DNA of 64,000 bases from Variovorax sp. 54 (GTDB lineage Bacteria; Pseudomonadota; Gammaproteobacteria; Burkholderiales; Burkholderiaceae_C): NCBI RefSeq assembly GCF_002754375.1, contig NZ_PEFF01000001.1:1612001-1676000 (forward strand), in the 5' to 3' direction. The notes under the pieces are model-generated. The model was not told where the DNA came from. It saw nothing but the letters and a program-made list of their open reading frames with translations, and ran no database searches. Made by a program: the position numbers and the translations under genes. Positions within the stretch are counted from its first letter, which is position 1. Each line of letters starts with the position of its first letter. Positions 1 to 8,065 of this stretch are shown here, one piece after another.

Positions 1-1268
1 GCGGCGATGCGTTGCAGCCACTCTTCGATGCGGCGGTTTTCGTCGGCGTAGCGCATCGTCGACCGGCGCCAGCGCTTCATCGCGGCCACGGTGCGCAGCA
101 TCAGGTAGCCGCGCAGCGAGCTGGTGCGGATCACGCGGCCGTGCTGCGTGAAGCGCTCGACGATCTTCCTGGGCAGCGTGGAGTGCATGAGCCAGCGGCC
201 GATGCCGCCGGGCAGCGTCTCGCAGATTTCCTGCAGGCGCGGGTGCATGTACTCATGGATGGCGAGCACCTGGCCCGGCTGCACGCCGGCCTCGCCGCGC
301 ACGCGCTCGAAGCGGGTCGCGCGGGTCTTCAGGGCGGCGACGCGGGCCGTGTCTTCGTAGGACATCCACAGCGCGAGGTGGCGCGCGGTTTCGCGCAGCA
401 GGCGGTGGGCGTCGTCCGGCAATTTCGCAACAGCGGCCATGCGGTCGAGGTAGAGGCCGGCGTAGGCCAGGTCCTGGTAGTCGATGAGGCGGCGCACGCC
501 TTCGAGCAGGAAGTCTTGCGCGGGCAGCGGAAAGTCGCGCTGCACGCGTTCGACCAGCGCGCGCACGGCCGGGTGGCGCGGCTGCGGTGCGGGCGTGGCG
601 GCCGGTGCGACCTTGGCGGGTTCGCCGTCGTCGCCGTCCTGTGCGCGATCGAATGCCGCACCGAAGGCCTTGAGGCTGGGCTTCACGCCCACGCCGCCGC
701 GCTCGATGGTGGCTTCGAACTGCGCGCGGCCGAAGGGCAGCACGCCCGAGCCCGCGAGCGTGCCGAACAGCACGGCACTGATCACGCTGCCCGAGGCCTC
801 GGCGGCCTGCGCCATGTCGAAGCGGATGAAGCGCTTGGCGGCGCGCGCGGTGTGGGCGAGCAGCTGGTCGCTGTCGACACGGCCGTCGCCCATGGCGCTC
901 TTCTCGGCGATGGAGAAGACGCGGTGCGTCGAAGCGATGAGCGTGGTGCGGTCGCGCGTGACCAGCCCGCGCTGCACCGCGCGGCCGGCTTCCATGAGCT
1001 CGGAAGCGAGCACCACGTCGACGTCGCCCGGCAGCGGCATCAGCGCGAGCACGGGGCGTCCGCCGTCGGCGTGGGCCTGTGCATCGGGGTACAGCTCGAC
1101 GTAGTAGATGGTCGCGCCGGTGCGCTGGGCCACGCCCGGCACGGAGGTGGTCTGGGCGACGTAGCCGTTGGCTTCGCCCATGTCGACGATCCAGTCGGCG
1201 AGCACGCCGCCGCCCTCCCCGCCCATGGCGAGGATGGCAATCTTGATCGGTTGAACGGTGTTCGTCAT
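1..1268 (-). CDS. iorB: Indolepyruvate oxidoreductase subunit beta (3' end outside window)
   Basis: This frame is open from an ATG at 1268 to the left edge, giving about 422 residues without a stop. The N-terminus begins MTNTVQPIKIAILAMGGEGG, a glycine-rich start typical of the gamma-type domain of 2-oxoacid:acceptor oxidoreductases. It is followed by PGVAQRTGAT near residue 45. The remaining half (about residues 210-420) matches the long C-terminal extension usual for proteobacterial IorB. The start lies 4 nt downstream of the iorA stop, so the two are cotranscribed. IorAB oxidatively decarboxylates aryl pyruvates such as indolepyruvate to aryl-acyl-CoA. The C-terminus is missing only because the window ends. 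Confidence 0.85.
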   Translation of the reverse strand, partial: MTNTVQPIKIAILAMGGEGGGVLADWIVDMGEANGYVAQTTSVPGVAQRTGATIYYVELYPDAQAHADGGRPVLALMPLPGDVDVVLASELMEAGRAVQRGLVTRDRTTLIASTHRVFSIAEKSAMGDGRVDSDQLLAHTARAAKRFIRFDMAQAAEASGSVISAVLFGTLAGSGVLPFGRAQFEATIERGGVGVKPSLKAFGAAFDRAQDGDDGEPAKVAPAATPAPQPRHPAVRALVERVQRDFPLPAQDFLLEGVRRLIDYQDLAYAGLYLDRMAAVAKLPDDAHRLLRETARHLALWMSYEDTARVAALKTRATRFERVRGEAGVQPGQVLAIHEYMHPRLQEICETLPGGIGRWLMHSTLPRKIVERFTQHGRVIRTSSLRGYLMLRTVAAMKRWRRSTMRYADENRRIEEWLQRIA

Positions 1269-1272
1269 GGCG

Positions 1273-3465
1273 TCAGAAGGCATAGGCGTCACGGCGGCGC
1301 GCGTCACCGCGCTGCAGCCAGCCGATCACGGTGGTGCGCACGCGCTGGCGGAAGCGGTCCCAGGCGGTCGGGTTGCTCACGACCTGCGCCTTGTAGAACG
1401 AGGGGCACAGCACGGCGGCGTGCGAGACGTCGCCGCAGTTGCCGCAGCCCACGCAGCTGTCGAGCACGGTGGCGACGGGGTCGATGCGCAGCGGATCGGG
1501 GTTGGGCTTGATCGACAGCGAGGGGCAGCCCGACAGGCGGATGCACGAGTGGTCGCCGGTGCAGGTGTCGGCGTCGACGCCGAACTTGTCGCGCACCATG
1601 CGCTTGCCGTCGGCGATGGCCTTGCGCACCAGCGGCTTCTCGCGGCGCTGCTTGTTGAGCATGCACTCCGACTGGGCGATGAGGACCTTGGGGCCCTTCT
1701 TGGTGGTGGTGAGTGCGTCTTTGAGCGCGTCGCGCATGCCGGCGACGTCGTAGGTGCGGCGGATCGTCTTCACCCATTCGACGCCCACGCCGCGCACGGC
1801 GCGCTCGATTTCGTGGCCGGTGCTGCGCGTCTTGTTGACGGCGGTCGACGAGAGGATGTCCTGCCCGCCCGTGGCCGAGGTGTAGTTGTTGTCGACAATG
1901 ATGGTGAGGTTGTCGCTCTTGTTGAAGACCGCGTTGGCCACGCCGCTCGTCAGGCCGTTGTGCCAGAAGCCGCCGTCGCCCATCATCGAAATCGCGCGCT
2001 TGCCCGCGGGTGCGTTGAGTGCCGAGGCGCCCGCACCGCCGAGGCCGTAGCCCATCGTCGTGTTGCCGATGTTGAAAGGCGGCAGGATCGAGAACAGGTG
2101 GCAGCCGATGTCGGCGCTCACGTGGTGCGCACCGAGTTCGCGCTCGACCAGCTTCATGGCACTGAAGATCGGGCGCTCGGGGCAGCCGGTGCAAAAACCC
2201 GGCGGGCGCGAATGCACCACGTCGCCGAGCGCGCTCGACGGCTGCGCGGGCTCGGGCGCATCGTCGACGCCGATGGCCGCCACTTCCTTCAGCGGAATCA
2301 CCTTGCGCACCGGTGCGGGCACCGGCAGCGGCGCGAGGCGTTCGTAGCGCTCGCAGAAGGTGCGCGTGCCCTTGAGCAGTTCGAGCGTCGTGTACTCGCC
2401 GGCCACGGGCAGCATGTCCTTGCCGTGCAGTGCAGTGGTGGAGCCGGCCTGGCGCAGGATGGTCGCGAGGTTCTGCTCGACGAAGTTGGGCTGGCCTTCT
2501 TCCACGATGAGCACGGCGCGCTTGCCTTCGCAGAAGCGGATGACTTCGCTCTCGATGACGGGGTAGGCCACGTTCATCACGTACAGCGGCACGCGGGTCT
2601 CGCCGTACACGTCGGCCAGGCCCAGGCGTTCGAGCGCACGCAGCAGCGTGTTGTAGCTGCCGCCCTGCACGATGATGCCGATGTCGTCGGCGTCTTCGGA
2701 GAAGAACTCGTTGAGCTGGCGCTCCTCGATGAAGCGCACGGCGGCGGGCCAGCGGTCTTTCACCTTTTCTTGTTCATGCACGAAGCTCGCGGGCGGCAGC
2801 ACGATGCGGCTGACGTCGCGCTGCGGGTTCTCCAGCGCGTCCTTCAGCGTGAACTTGGCGCGCTTGTTGTCACCCGCGACGAAGTGGCCGTGCACGTGGC
2901 AGGCGCGGATGCGCAGCTGCAGCATCACCGGCGTGTTGCTGGCTTCGGAGAGATCGAAGCCCTGCTTCACCGCATCGACGATGCTCGGCAGGTTGGGCCG
3001 CGGATCGAGCAGCCAGATCTGCGACTTCATGGCGAACGCATGGCTGCGCTCCTGCATGATCGACGAGCCCTCGCCGTAGTCCTCGCCCACGATGATGAGC
3101 GCGCCGCCGGTGACGCCGCCCGAGGCCAGGTTGGCCAGCGCATCGGACGCCACGTTGGTGCCCACAGTCGCCTTGAAGGTGACGGCGCCGCGCAGCGGGT
3201 AGTTGACGGAAGCGGCCAGCGTGGCGGCGGCAGTGGCTTCGCTCGCGCTGTTCTCGAAGCGGATGCCGTGGTCGGCCAGGATGTCTTGTGCGTCGGCCAG
3301 CACATCCATCAGATGCGAGATGGGAGCGCCTTGGTAGCCCGCCACATACGACACGCCCGACTCCAGCAGGGCCTTGGTGACGGCCAGAATGCCTTCGCCG
3401 CGGAACACTTCTCCACCAGTAAGTCTCAGCTTCTTGACTTCTTCGACGAACGAACGCTCAGCCAT
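1273..3465 (-). CDS. iorA: Indolepyruvate oxidoreductase subunit alpha
   Basis: A 730-residue protein. The N-terminal half is a pyrimidine-binding type domain (GYQGAPIS near residue 43). The thiamine diphosphate domain carries GDGGFWHNGLTSG at about 496-508. The C-terminus is a built-in ferredoxin domain with two cysteine clusters, C635/C641/C647 and C671/C674/C677/C687. Known function: the alpha subunit of the CoA- and thiamine-dependent oxidoreductase acting on indolepyruvate and phenylpyruvate from transaminated aromatic amino acids. It is first in an operon with iorB and divergent from a MarR-type regulator that probably controls it. The start MAERSFVEEV is the first good one. Length is normal for the aerobic beta-proteobacterial form. 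Confidence 0.92.
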   Translation of the reverse strand: MAERSFVEEVKKLRLTGGEVFRGEGILAVTKALLESGVSYVAGYQGAPISHLMDVLADAQDILADHGIRFENSASEATAAATLAASVNYPLRGAVTFKATVGTNVASDALANLASGGVTGGALIIVGEDYGEGSSIMQERSHAFAMKSQIWLLDPRPNLPSIVDAVKQGFDLSEASNTPVMLQLRIRACHVHGHFVAGDNKRAKFTLKDALENPQRDVSRIVLPPASFVHEQEKVKDRWPAAVRFIEERQLNEFFSEDADDIGIIVQGGSYNTLLRALERLGLADVYGETRVPLYVMNVAYPVIESEVIRFCEGKRAVLIVEEGQPNFVEQNLATILRQAGSTTALHGKDMLPVAGEYTTLELLKGTRTFCERYERLAPLPVPAPVRKVIPLKEVAAIGVDDAPEPAQPSSALGDVVHSRPPGFCTGCPERPIFSAMKLVERELGAHHVSADIGCHLFSILPPFNIGNTTMGYGLGGAGASALNAPAGKRAISMMGDGGFWHNGLTSGVANAVFNKSDNLTIIVDNNYTSATGGQDILSSTAVNKTRSTGHEIERAVRGVGVEWVKTIRRTYDVAGMRDALKDALTTTKKGPKVLIAQSECMLNKQRREKPLVRKAIADGKRMVRDKFGVDADTCTGDHSCIRLSGCPSLSIKPNPDPLRIDPVATVLDSCVGCGNCGDVSHAAVLCPSFYKAQVVSNPTAWDRFRQRVRTTVIGWLQRGDARRRDAYAF

Positions 3466-3523
3466 GGATGTCCTTCTTCTTTCTCGTGGGAGGATGCGGC
3501 CCCGGGGTCACATCACGGTTCCT

Positions 3524-3552
3524 ATAATGTTTAGAAATGAATGTATCCACAA
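3524..3552 (-). promoter_or_regulatory. Candidate sigma-70 promoter of iorAB
   Basis: On the minus strand, TTGTGG (3552-3547) and CATTAT (3529-3524) are separated by exactly 17 nt. They sit in an AT-rich patch that stands out from the GC-rich surroundings. The predicted start point is about 50 nt upstream of the iorA ATG. The patch lies between iorA and the divergent MarR gene, so a MarR operator is likely here too, but I see no clean palindrome. Confidence 0.45.
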
Positions 3553-3609
3553 TCATGAATTACCCTAGCCATGCAATCCGCATGCCTGCGGCAAACAGGA
3601 GGCACCGTC

Positions 3610-4086
3610 ATGTCTGAACCGCTCAAGGAAACGCATCGCTTCGTCGACGACTACCTGCCCGCGCTGCTTGCGCAGGCCAGCCAGCTGATCTCTTCAGAGT
3701 TCCACGAAGTGGCGCGGCAGCAGGGTTTTTCGGTGTCGGAGTGGCGCGTGATGGCGTCGCTGGCGGGCAGCGATGCGGTCAGCATCGGCCAGCTCGCGCA
3801 GGTGACGGTGACCAAGCAGCCGACGGTGACGCGGCTGCTCGACCGCATGGAAGCGCGCGGCCAGGTCGAGCGCCTGCCCCATGAAAGTGATCGCCGCATC
3901 ACGCTGGTGCGCATCACGCCCGCGGGGCTGAAAGCAGTCGAGCACCTGATGGAGCTGGCGCGCGAACACGAGCGCCGCGTGCTCGAACCCTTCGGCCTGC
4001 GACGTGCCGAAGAGCTCAAGCAGACGCTGCGGCAGATGATCGACCTGCATGTGCATGTGCCGGTCGAGGTGCCGGACGAAGACTGA
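3610..4086 (+). CDS. MarR family transcriptional regulator
   Basis: A 158-residue winged-helix regulator. The ATG at 3610 was chosen over an in-frame ATG at 3571 because AGGAGG sits at 3597-3602, 7 nt upstream. The core VSEWRVMASLAGSDAVSIGQ, then a recognition helix region (VTVTKQPTVTRLLDRMEARG) and a wing containing HESDRRITLVRITPAG are typical of MarR. It is divergent from iorAB, so it is the obvious candidate regulator of aryl-pyruvate oxidation. The ligand cannot be read from sequence. MarR proteins usually dissociate from DNA on binding aromatic acids or their CoA thioesters, which would fit. Confidence 0.88.
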   Translation: MSEPLKETHRFVDDYLPALLAQASQLISSEFHEVARQQGFSVSEWRVMASLAGSDAVSIGQLAQVTVTKQPTVTRLLDRMEARGQVERLPHESDRRITLVRITPAGLKAVEHLMELAREHERRVLEPFGLRRAEELKQTLRQMIDLHVHVPVEVPDED

Positions 4087-4107
4087 AGCGCGTGGCCTGA
4101 GGCCTGA

Positions 4108-4986
4108 CTAGGGCACGAGCACCGCGCGGCCGCGGTGGCCACGTTGCGCGATCCAGTCGAGTGCCAGCGCGGCATCGGCAAGCGCGAAGGGCTGCACGTC
4201 GAGGTGCAGGCGGCCATCGGCCAGGCGAGAAAGCAACTCTGGCGCGGCTGCGCGGCCTGCGGCTTCGCGCCTGAACATGTTGAGCGGCAGCAGCGCCACG
4301 TCGCGCTGCAGAAAATGCGCGATGTCCAGCTGCAGCGTTGGGCCGGCGGTGTAGCCGATCAGCACGGCGCGACCGCCGGGGCGCACGGCAGGCAAGGCGC
4401 TCGCGAGCATGTCGCCGCCGACGGTGTCGATGAGCAGGTCGACGCTGGCGACTTCAGGCGGTCCGGCCTTCGGATCGACGGGCGTTGCATTGCAGCCTGC
4501 ATCGCGTGCCAGCTGCATCACCAGCGAACCCACAGCGCCGCTTGCGCCCGTCACCAACACTTGCTCTCCAGGCTGCAATCGGGCGACGTCATGCAAGGCG
4601 ACCCAGGCCGAGGTGGTGGGCGAGAAGAACGCCGCGCCGAGCGCCATCGGCACGGCATCGGGCAGCACACCGAGTGCGTCGTCGGGCGCATCGATCAGCT
4701 CGCACCAGGTGCCGTCGAACAATGTGCCCAAGCCGCTGCCGCGCAACCACACGCGTTGTCCCTCTGCATAGCGCTCGCTCTCGACAACAACGCCCGCGGC
4801 TTCCACGCCCGGCGTGTAGGGCAACGGCGGATGACGCAGGAAGCGGCCTTGCCACACGGTGCGGTCGATGTGGCCGACAGTGGCGGCCTGCATGCGCACG
4901 AGGGTGCGGCCGGGTCGCGCGACGGGGTCGGCCACGTCTGCGAGCGCCGGCGCGGCATCGAAGCCATGGATGCGAACGGCCCTCAT
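4108..4986 (-). CDS. Medium-chain (quinone-oxidoreductase-like) NAD(P)H dehydrogenase
   Basis: A 292-residue medium-chain dehydrogenase/reductase. It has the GroES-like N-terminal half (YTPGVEAAGVV near residue 57) and a Rossmann half with the nucleotide motif VTGASGAVGS near residue 145. The zinc-binding cysteines of true alcohol dehydrogenases are absent, so it belongs with quinone/enone reductases. It is the last gene of a four-gene overlapping operon running from 7850 and overlaps the upstream hydrolase by 4 nt. At 292 residues it is a little short for the family (about 320-330). The substrate is unknown. Confidence 0.82.
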   Translation of the reverse strand: MRAVRIHGFDAAPALADVADPVARPGRTLVRMQAATVGHIDRTVWQGRFLRHPPLPYTPGVEAAGVVVESERYAEGQRVWLRGSGLGTLFDGTWCELIDAPDDALGVLPDAVPMALGAAFFSPTTSAWVALHDVARLQPGEQVLVTGASGAVGSLVMQLARDAGCNATPVDPKAGPPEVASVDLLIDTVGGDMLASALPAVRPGGRAVLIGYTAGPTLQLDIAHFLQRDVALLPLNMFRREAAGRAAAPELLSRLADGRLHLDVQPFALADAALALDWIAQRGHRGRAVLVP

Positions 4987-5786
4987 GGCCGCGTCGCCAG
5001 AAAATCGAGCACCGCGCGCGCGAAGGCCTCCGGCATCTGGTCGGGCAAGGGCACCATGCCGCCGTCGATGTCGACGATGCGCGCCTGCGGCAAGTGATGC
5101 TGCAACTCCGCCGCATGCGGCGCCGCGAAAGGATCGAGCGTGGCGCGCACGATGAGCGTCGGCTGCGTGACGCGGCCGATGTGATCTTCCATGCGGTACG
5201 AGGCCACGGCGCGGTGCCCTTCTTCGACACGGTGGCCGACCTTCATCGCATCGCGCACGAAGGCCTCGAGCAGGTCAGGACGGCCGGGCGGGTAGAAGGC
5301 CTGCCGCTTCTGCCACAGCGCAGCGAGGTGGCTGCCGTCGTCGCTGGGCTCCACTTCGTCGATGGGCGGACGCTGCGCGCGGGCACGGCGAAACACCTCG
5401 TCGGTGTACGGCGTGGACGACAGCACGAGGCTGCGCACGCGCTCGGGAAACGCCGCGGCCAATTCGATCGCGACCACGCCGCCGGTGTGATGCCCCACCA
5501 CGTCGGCCCGCGCGATGCCGAGCGCATCCAGCAGCTCGCAGGCGACGCGCGCCCATTGCGCAATGCTCGCGGGCACGCCGCCGTCGGCCGAATCGCCGAA
5601 GCCCGCCGTGTCCATGGCGATGGCGCGGTAGCCCGCGCCGGCGATCAGCGGCAGCACCTCGCGGTACTCGGCCCAGCTGCGTGGCGACTGGTGCAGCAGC
5701 AGCACGGCCGGCGCTTGCGAATCGCCGCACACGGCGTGGTGCACCTGCCCCACCGACAGGTCGGCGAAGGCACGGCGGATGGTCAT
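4983..5786 (-). CDS. Alpha/beta hydrolase with GHHTG nucleophile elbow
   Basis: A 267-residue alpha/beta-hydrolase fold protein: oxyanion region LLLHQSPRSW, then DTAGFGDSAD, then the elbow VVGHHTGGVVAIELA near residue 100. The usual G-x-S-x-G serine is replaced by histidine (G-H-H-T-G), while the later acidic position (ATLDPF) seems kept. The expected catalytic-histidine loop near the C-terminus reads DGGMVPLPDQMPEA, without a clear histidine. Classical serine esterase chemistry is therefore doubtful. It overlaps neighbours by 4 nt on both sides, so it is translationally coupled within the catabolic operon. Confidence 0.82.
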   Translation of the reverse strand: MTIRRAFADLSVGQVHHAVCGDSQAPAVLLLHQSPRSWAEYREVLPLIAGAGYRAIAMDTAGFGDSADGGVPASIAQWARVACELLDALGIARADVVGHHTGGVVAIELAAAFPERVRSLVLSSTPYTDEVFRRARAQRPPIDEVEPSDDGSHLAALWQKRQAFYPPGRPDLLEAFVRDAMKVGHRVEEGHRAVASYRMEDHIGRVTQPTLIVRATLDPFAAPHAAELQHHLPQARIVDIDGGMVPLPDQMPEAFARAVLDFLATRP

Positions 5787-6787
5787 GACAGCGTCTCGTC
5801 GGCCGGTGCGCGCCAGAGGCCGGCGTGCTTGAGTTCACCGAGCGTGCGCGAGAGCACGTCGCGCCGATACGCGGCGGTGTCGCGGCCTGCGTAGTCGTAG
5901 AAGCCGCTGCCGGTCTTGAGGCCCAGCCGCCCTTCCTCGACCATGCGCCCGACGATGGCCGGCGCGGTGTAGCGCCCCGCGTCGAGCGAAGCCGACATCT
6001 CGCGGCTCGCGTGGTGCAGGATGTCGCAGCCGCCGAAGTCGATGAACTCGACCACGCCGAGCGCCGCGAAGCGCAGGCCCAGGCCGTAGCGCGTGGCCTT
6101 GTCGATTTCTTCCGCTGTGGCAGCGCCTTCTTCGATCATGCGGGCCGCCTCGTTCATCACGAGCGCCTGCAAGCGCGGCACGATGTAGCCCGGCGACGCG
6201 CCGCAGACCACGGGCAGCTTGCCGATGGCCTCCATCAGTGCCTTCGTGCGTGCGAGCACGCCGGCGTCGGTGCCGGGGTGGCAGCTCAGTTCGACCACGG
6301 GAATCACGTAGGCCGGGTTGAGCCAGTGCATGTTCAGGAAGCGCTCGGGGCGACGCACCAGTGCGGCCAGCTGCGTCACGAGGATGCTGCTGGTGGTCGA
6401 GGTGAGGATCGCGTCGTCGCTGCAATGGCGGTTGAGTTGCTCGAAGGCCTCGCGCTTGGCCTCCATGGTTTCGGGCACGCCTTCGAACACCAGCTCAGCG
6501 GCGGCCAGCGCGCGCAGTGCTTCCGCTGCATTCACGAAATCCACGCGCGCGGCGATGCGCTCGACCTGCGAAGCGTCGATCACGCCGAGTTGCGCAAGGC
6601 CGGAAAGGCTCGCGGTGATTTCCGCTTGCGCCTCGTCGCTCAGCCGCTGCCAGGCCTCGGGCGTGCGCGGGCGCAGGTCGATCAGCGAGATGCGATGGCC
6701 CGCATAGGCGAACGCGATGGCGATGCCGCGGCCCATGCGGCCGGCGCCCACGGCGGCGAAGCGCGGCGGCGCGGGCTCATTCGCCAT
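5783..6787 (-). CDS. 3-hydroxyacyl-CoA dehydrogenase family protein
   Basis: A 334-residue protein with an N-terminal NAD-binding motif VGAGRMGRGIAIAFAYAG, the catalytic region SSILVTQLA, HWLNPAY, and a C-terminal 3HCDH helical domain (RYGLGLRFAALGVVEFIDFG, then GLKTGSGFYDY). Members oxidise 3-hydroxyacyl-CoA or related beta-hydroxy acids such as carnitine with NAD. It overlaps the upstream octopine-dehydrogenase-like gene by 11 nt and the downstream hydrolase by 4 nt. In this operon it more likely serves a specific catabolic route than general beta-oxidation. No partner enoyl-CoA hydratase or thiolase is nearby. Confidence 0.87.
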   Translation of the reverse strand: MANEPAPPRFAAVGAGRMGRGIAIAFAYAGHRISLIDLRPRTPEAWQRLSDEAQAEITASLSGLAQLGVIDASQVERIAARVDFVNAAEALRALAAAELVFEGVPETMEAKREAFEQLNRHCSDDAILTSTTSSILVTQLAALVRRPERFLNMHWLNPAYVIPVVELSCHPGTDAGVLARTKALMEAIGKLPVVCGASPGYIVPRLQALVMNEAARMIEEGAATAEEIDKATRYGLGLRFAALGVVEFIDFGGCDILHHASREMSASLDAGRYTAPAIVGRMVEEGRLGLKTGSGFYDYAGRDTAAYRRDVLSRTLGELKHAGLWRAPADETLS

Positions 6788-7850
6788 CGTGCAGCCTCTG
6801 CTTGAGCTGGGTCGCGCTCAGGCTGGCCAGGCCCAGGCTTTCGAAGGTGCGCGGGCCCTGGCGCAGGTCGCGCCCGAGGAAGCCGCCGACGATGGCCAGC
6901 AGGCCGTGCGCGATGGGCGCATCGACGCCCGCATGGCGCGCGGCCGAGGCCAGGAAGGCCAGGCCGAGTTCGGTGTCTTCGGTGATGTAGCGGTGCGTGT
7001 GCAGGTCGATGTTCTCGCGCCAGTCGCCCGACTTGACGAGCTGCTTGTGCGCGTCGCCGTACATCCACTGGTCGTTGTTGTAGTGGTCGGCCAGCGGATA
7101 GTGCGGCGCGCCCTGCCCGAAGGCCTCGCGCACGGCCATGCGCTCGCGGTCGAGCCGGTCGGTCACGTCGCGCACGGCGCGCTGCGTGCCTTCGTTGTGG
7201 ATGTCCCAGCGCTCGAAATGCTGCAGCGGCGCCGCGTTCATCACCATCAGCGGCGGGTGGATGACGGGGCCGGCGTTCATGAGCGCGCCCGAGAGCGCAT
7301 CGCCGCAACCGTGCGCGGCTGGGTAGGCGCGGCGGATCACCTCGATGGCCTGCGCCTCCTTGCGCGCCGGGTAGACGCCGGTCGGCAGGCGGATCGCGCG
7401 GATGGTGACGTTGACTTCGCGCTCGCCGTGCTTGCGCGCAAGGTACGGCAAGGTGCCGGTCTCGGCCCAGGCCACGTCGGCGCGGTTGCCGGCGGCCTTC
7501 ACCGCCTGCGCCATCACGTAGCTGCCGAAGGTGCCCGGCGGCAGGAACACGACCTGGCCATCGACGAGGTGCGGCGCCATGGCCAGCGCGATGTCGTGCT
7601 GGGCGATGGCGGGCGTGGGAATGACGATGAGTTCGGCGCCCTTCAGCGCCGCGCCGATGTCGGAGGTGGCGAGCGCGATGGGCACCTCGCGCACACCGGC
7701 AGCGTCTTTCAGCGTGATCGCGCCGGCTTGCACGAGCGGTTCGAGCGCGGCGGCGTCGCGGCGCCACAGGCGCACTTCATGGCCGGTTTCAGACAGGTCC
7801 GCAGCAGCCGCATAGGCGCCGTGGCCACCCCCAAGGATCGCAATTTTCAT
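6777..7850 (-). CDS. NAD/NADP octopine/nopaline dehydrogenase family protein
   Basis: A 357-residue protein starting MKIAILGGGHGAYAAAADLS, a Rossmann dinucleotide motif. The C-terminal domain (about 185-330) has the octopine-dehydrogenase signature GPVIHPPLMVMNA, with the conserved histidine, and a later DIHNEGTQ region. The family makes or cleaves N-(carboxyalkyl) amino acids (opines) or related imino products. It is the first gene of the operon, 65-70 nt downstream of a candidate promoter. A role in opine-like or amino-acid conjugate catabolism is inference, as no opine transporter is in the window. Confidence 0.85.
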   Translation of the reverse strand: MKIAILGGGHGAYAAAADLSETGHEVRLWRRDAAALEPLVQAGAITLKDAAGVREVPIALATSDIGAALKGAELIVIPTPAIAQHDIALAMAPHLVDGQVVFLPPGTFGSYVMAQAVKAAGNRADVAWAETGTLPYLARKHGEREVNVTIRAIRLPTGVYPARKEAQAIEVIRRAYPAAHGCGDALSGALMNAGPVIHPPLMVMNAAPLQHFERWDIHNEGTQRAVRDVTDRLDRERMAVREAFGQGAPHYPLADHYNNDQWMYGDAHKQLVKSGDWRENIDLHTHRYITEDTELGLAFLASAARHAGVDAPIAHGLLAIVGGFLGRDLRQGPRTFESLGLASLSATQLKQRLHDGE

Positions 7851-7921
7851 GATCGAAAGTCGAGAACAGGTGTCGATGAACCGGCAGCCGCGAACGGACC
7901 GGGGAGAAGCAATGCGCTATT

Positions 7922-7950
7922 ACATTACTTTTCATCGATTCAGGTGTCAA
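7922..7950 (-). promoter_or_regulatory. Candidate promoter of the octopine-dehydrogenase operon
   Basis: A perfect -35 TTGACA on the minus strand (7950-7945) is followed after 17 nt by TAATGT (7927-7922), in an AT-rich stretch. This places a transcript start near 7915, about 65 nt before the ATG at 7850. Confidence 0.5.
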
Positions 7951-7991
7951 CCAACTTCATGCAGATCGGGCTGCTCGGAAACCCGACAACG

Positions 7992-8026
7992 AAAAAGCCC
8001 GCGTTCGTGAGAAGCGCGGGCTTTTT
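7992..8026 (-). terminator. Rho-independent terminator of rhlE
   Basis: Perfect 12-nt arms (AAAAAGCCCGCG 7992-8003, CGCGGGCTTTTT 8015-8026) around an 11-nt loop. It lies 40 nt past the rhlE stop. Being A- and T-flanked it could work in both directions, but only the minus strand has a gene entering it. Confidence 0.85.
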
Positions 8027-8065
8027 GGGGGAAGCAGCCTTTTTCAAGGCCGCTTGCAGGGGCGA

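Noticed and set aside
3523..3528. TATAAT on the plus strand as a promoter of the MarR gene
   Set aside because: No matching -35 at 16-18 bp upstream, and the same bases form part of a better minus-strand promoter for iorA.
12..3534. Long open frames on the plus strand opposite iorB and iorA (12-1511 and 1258-3534)
   Set aside because: Both are His/Ala/Arg-rich with no family features; the minus-strand genes there have clear thiamine and Fe-S motifs. GC-rich third positions create such shadows.
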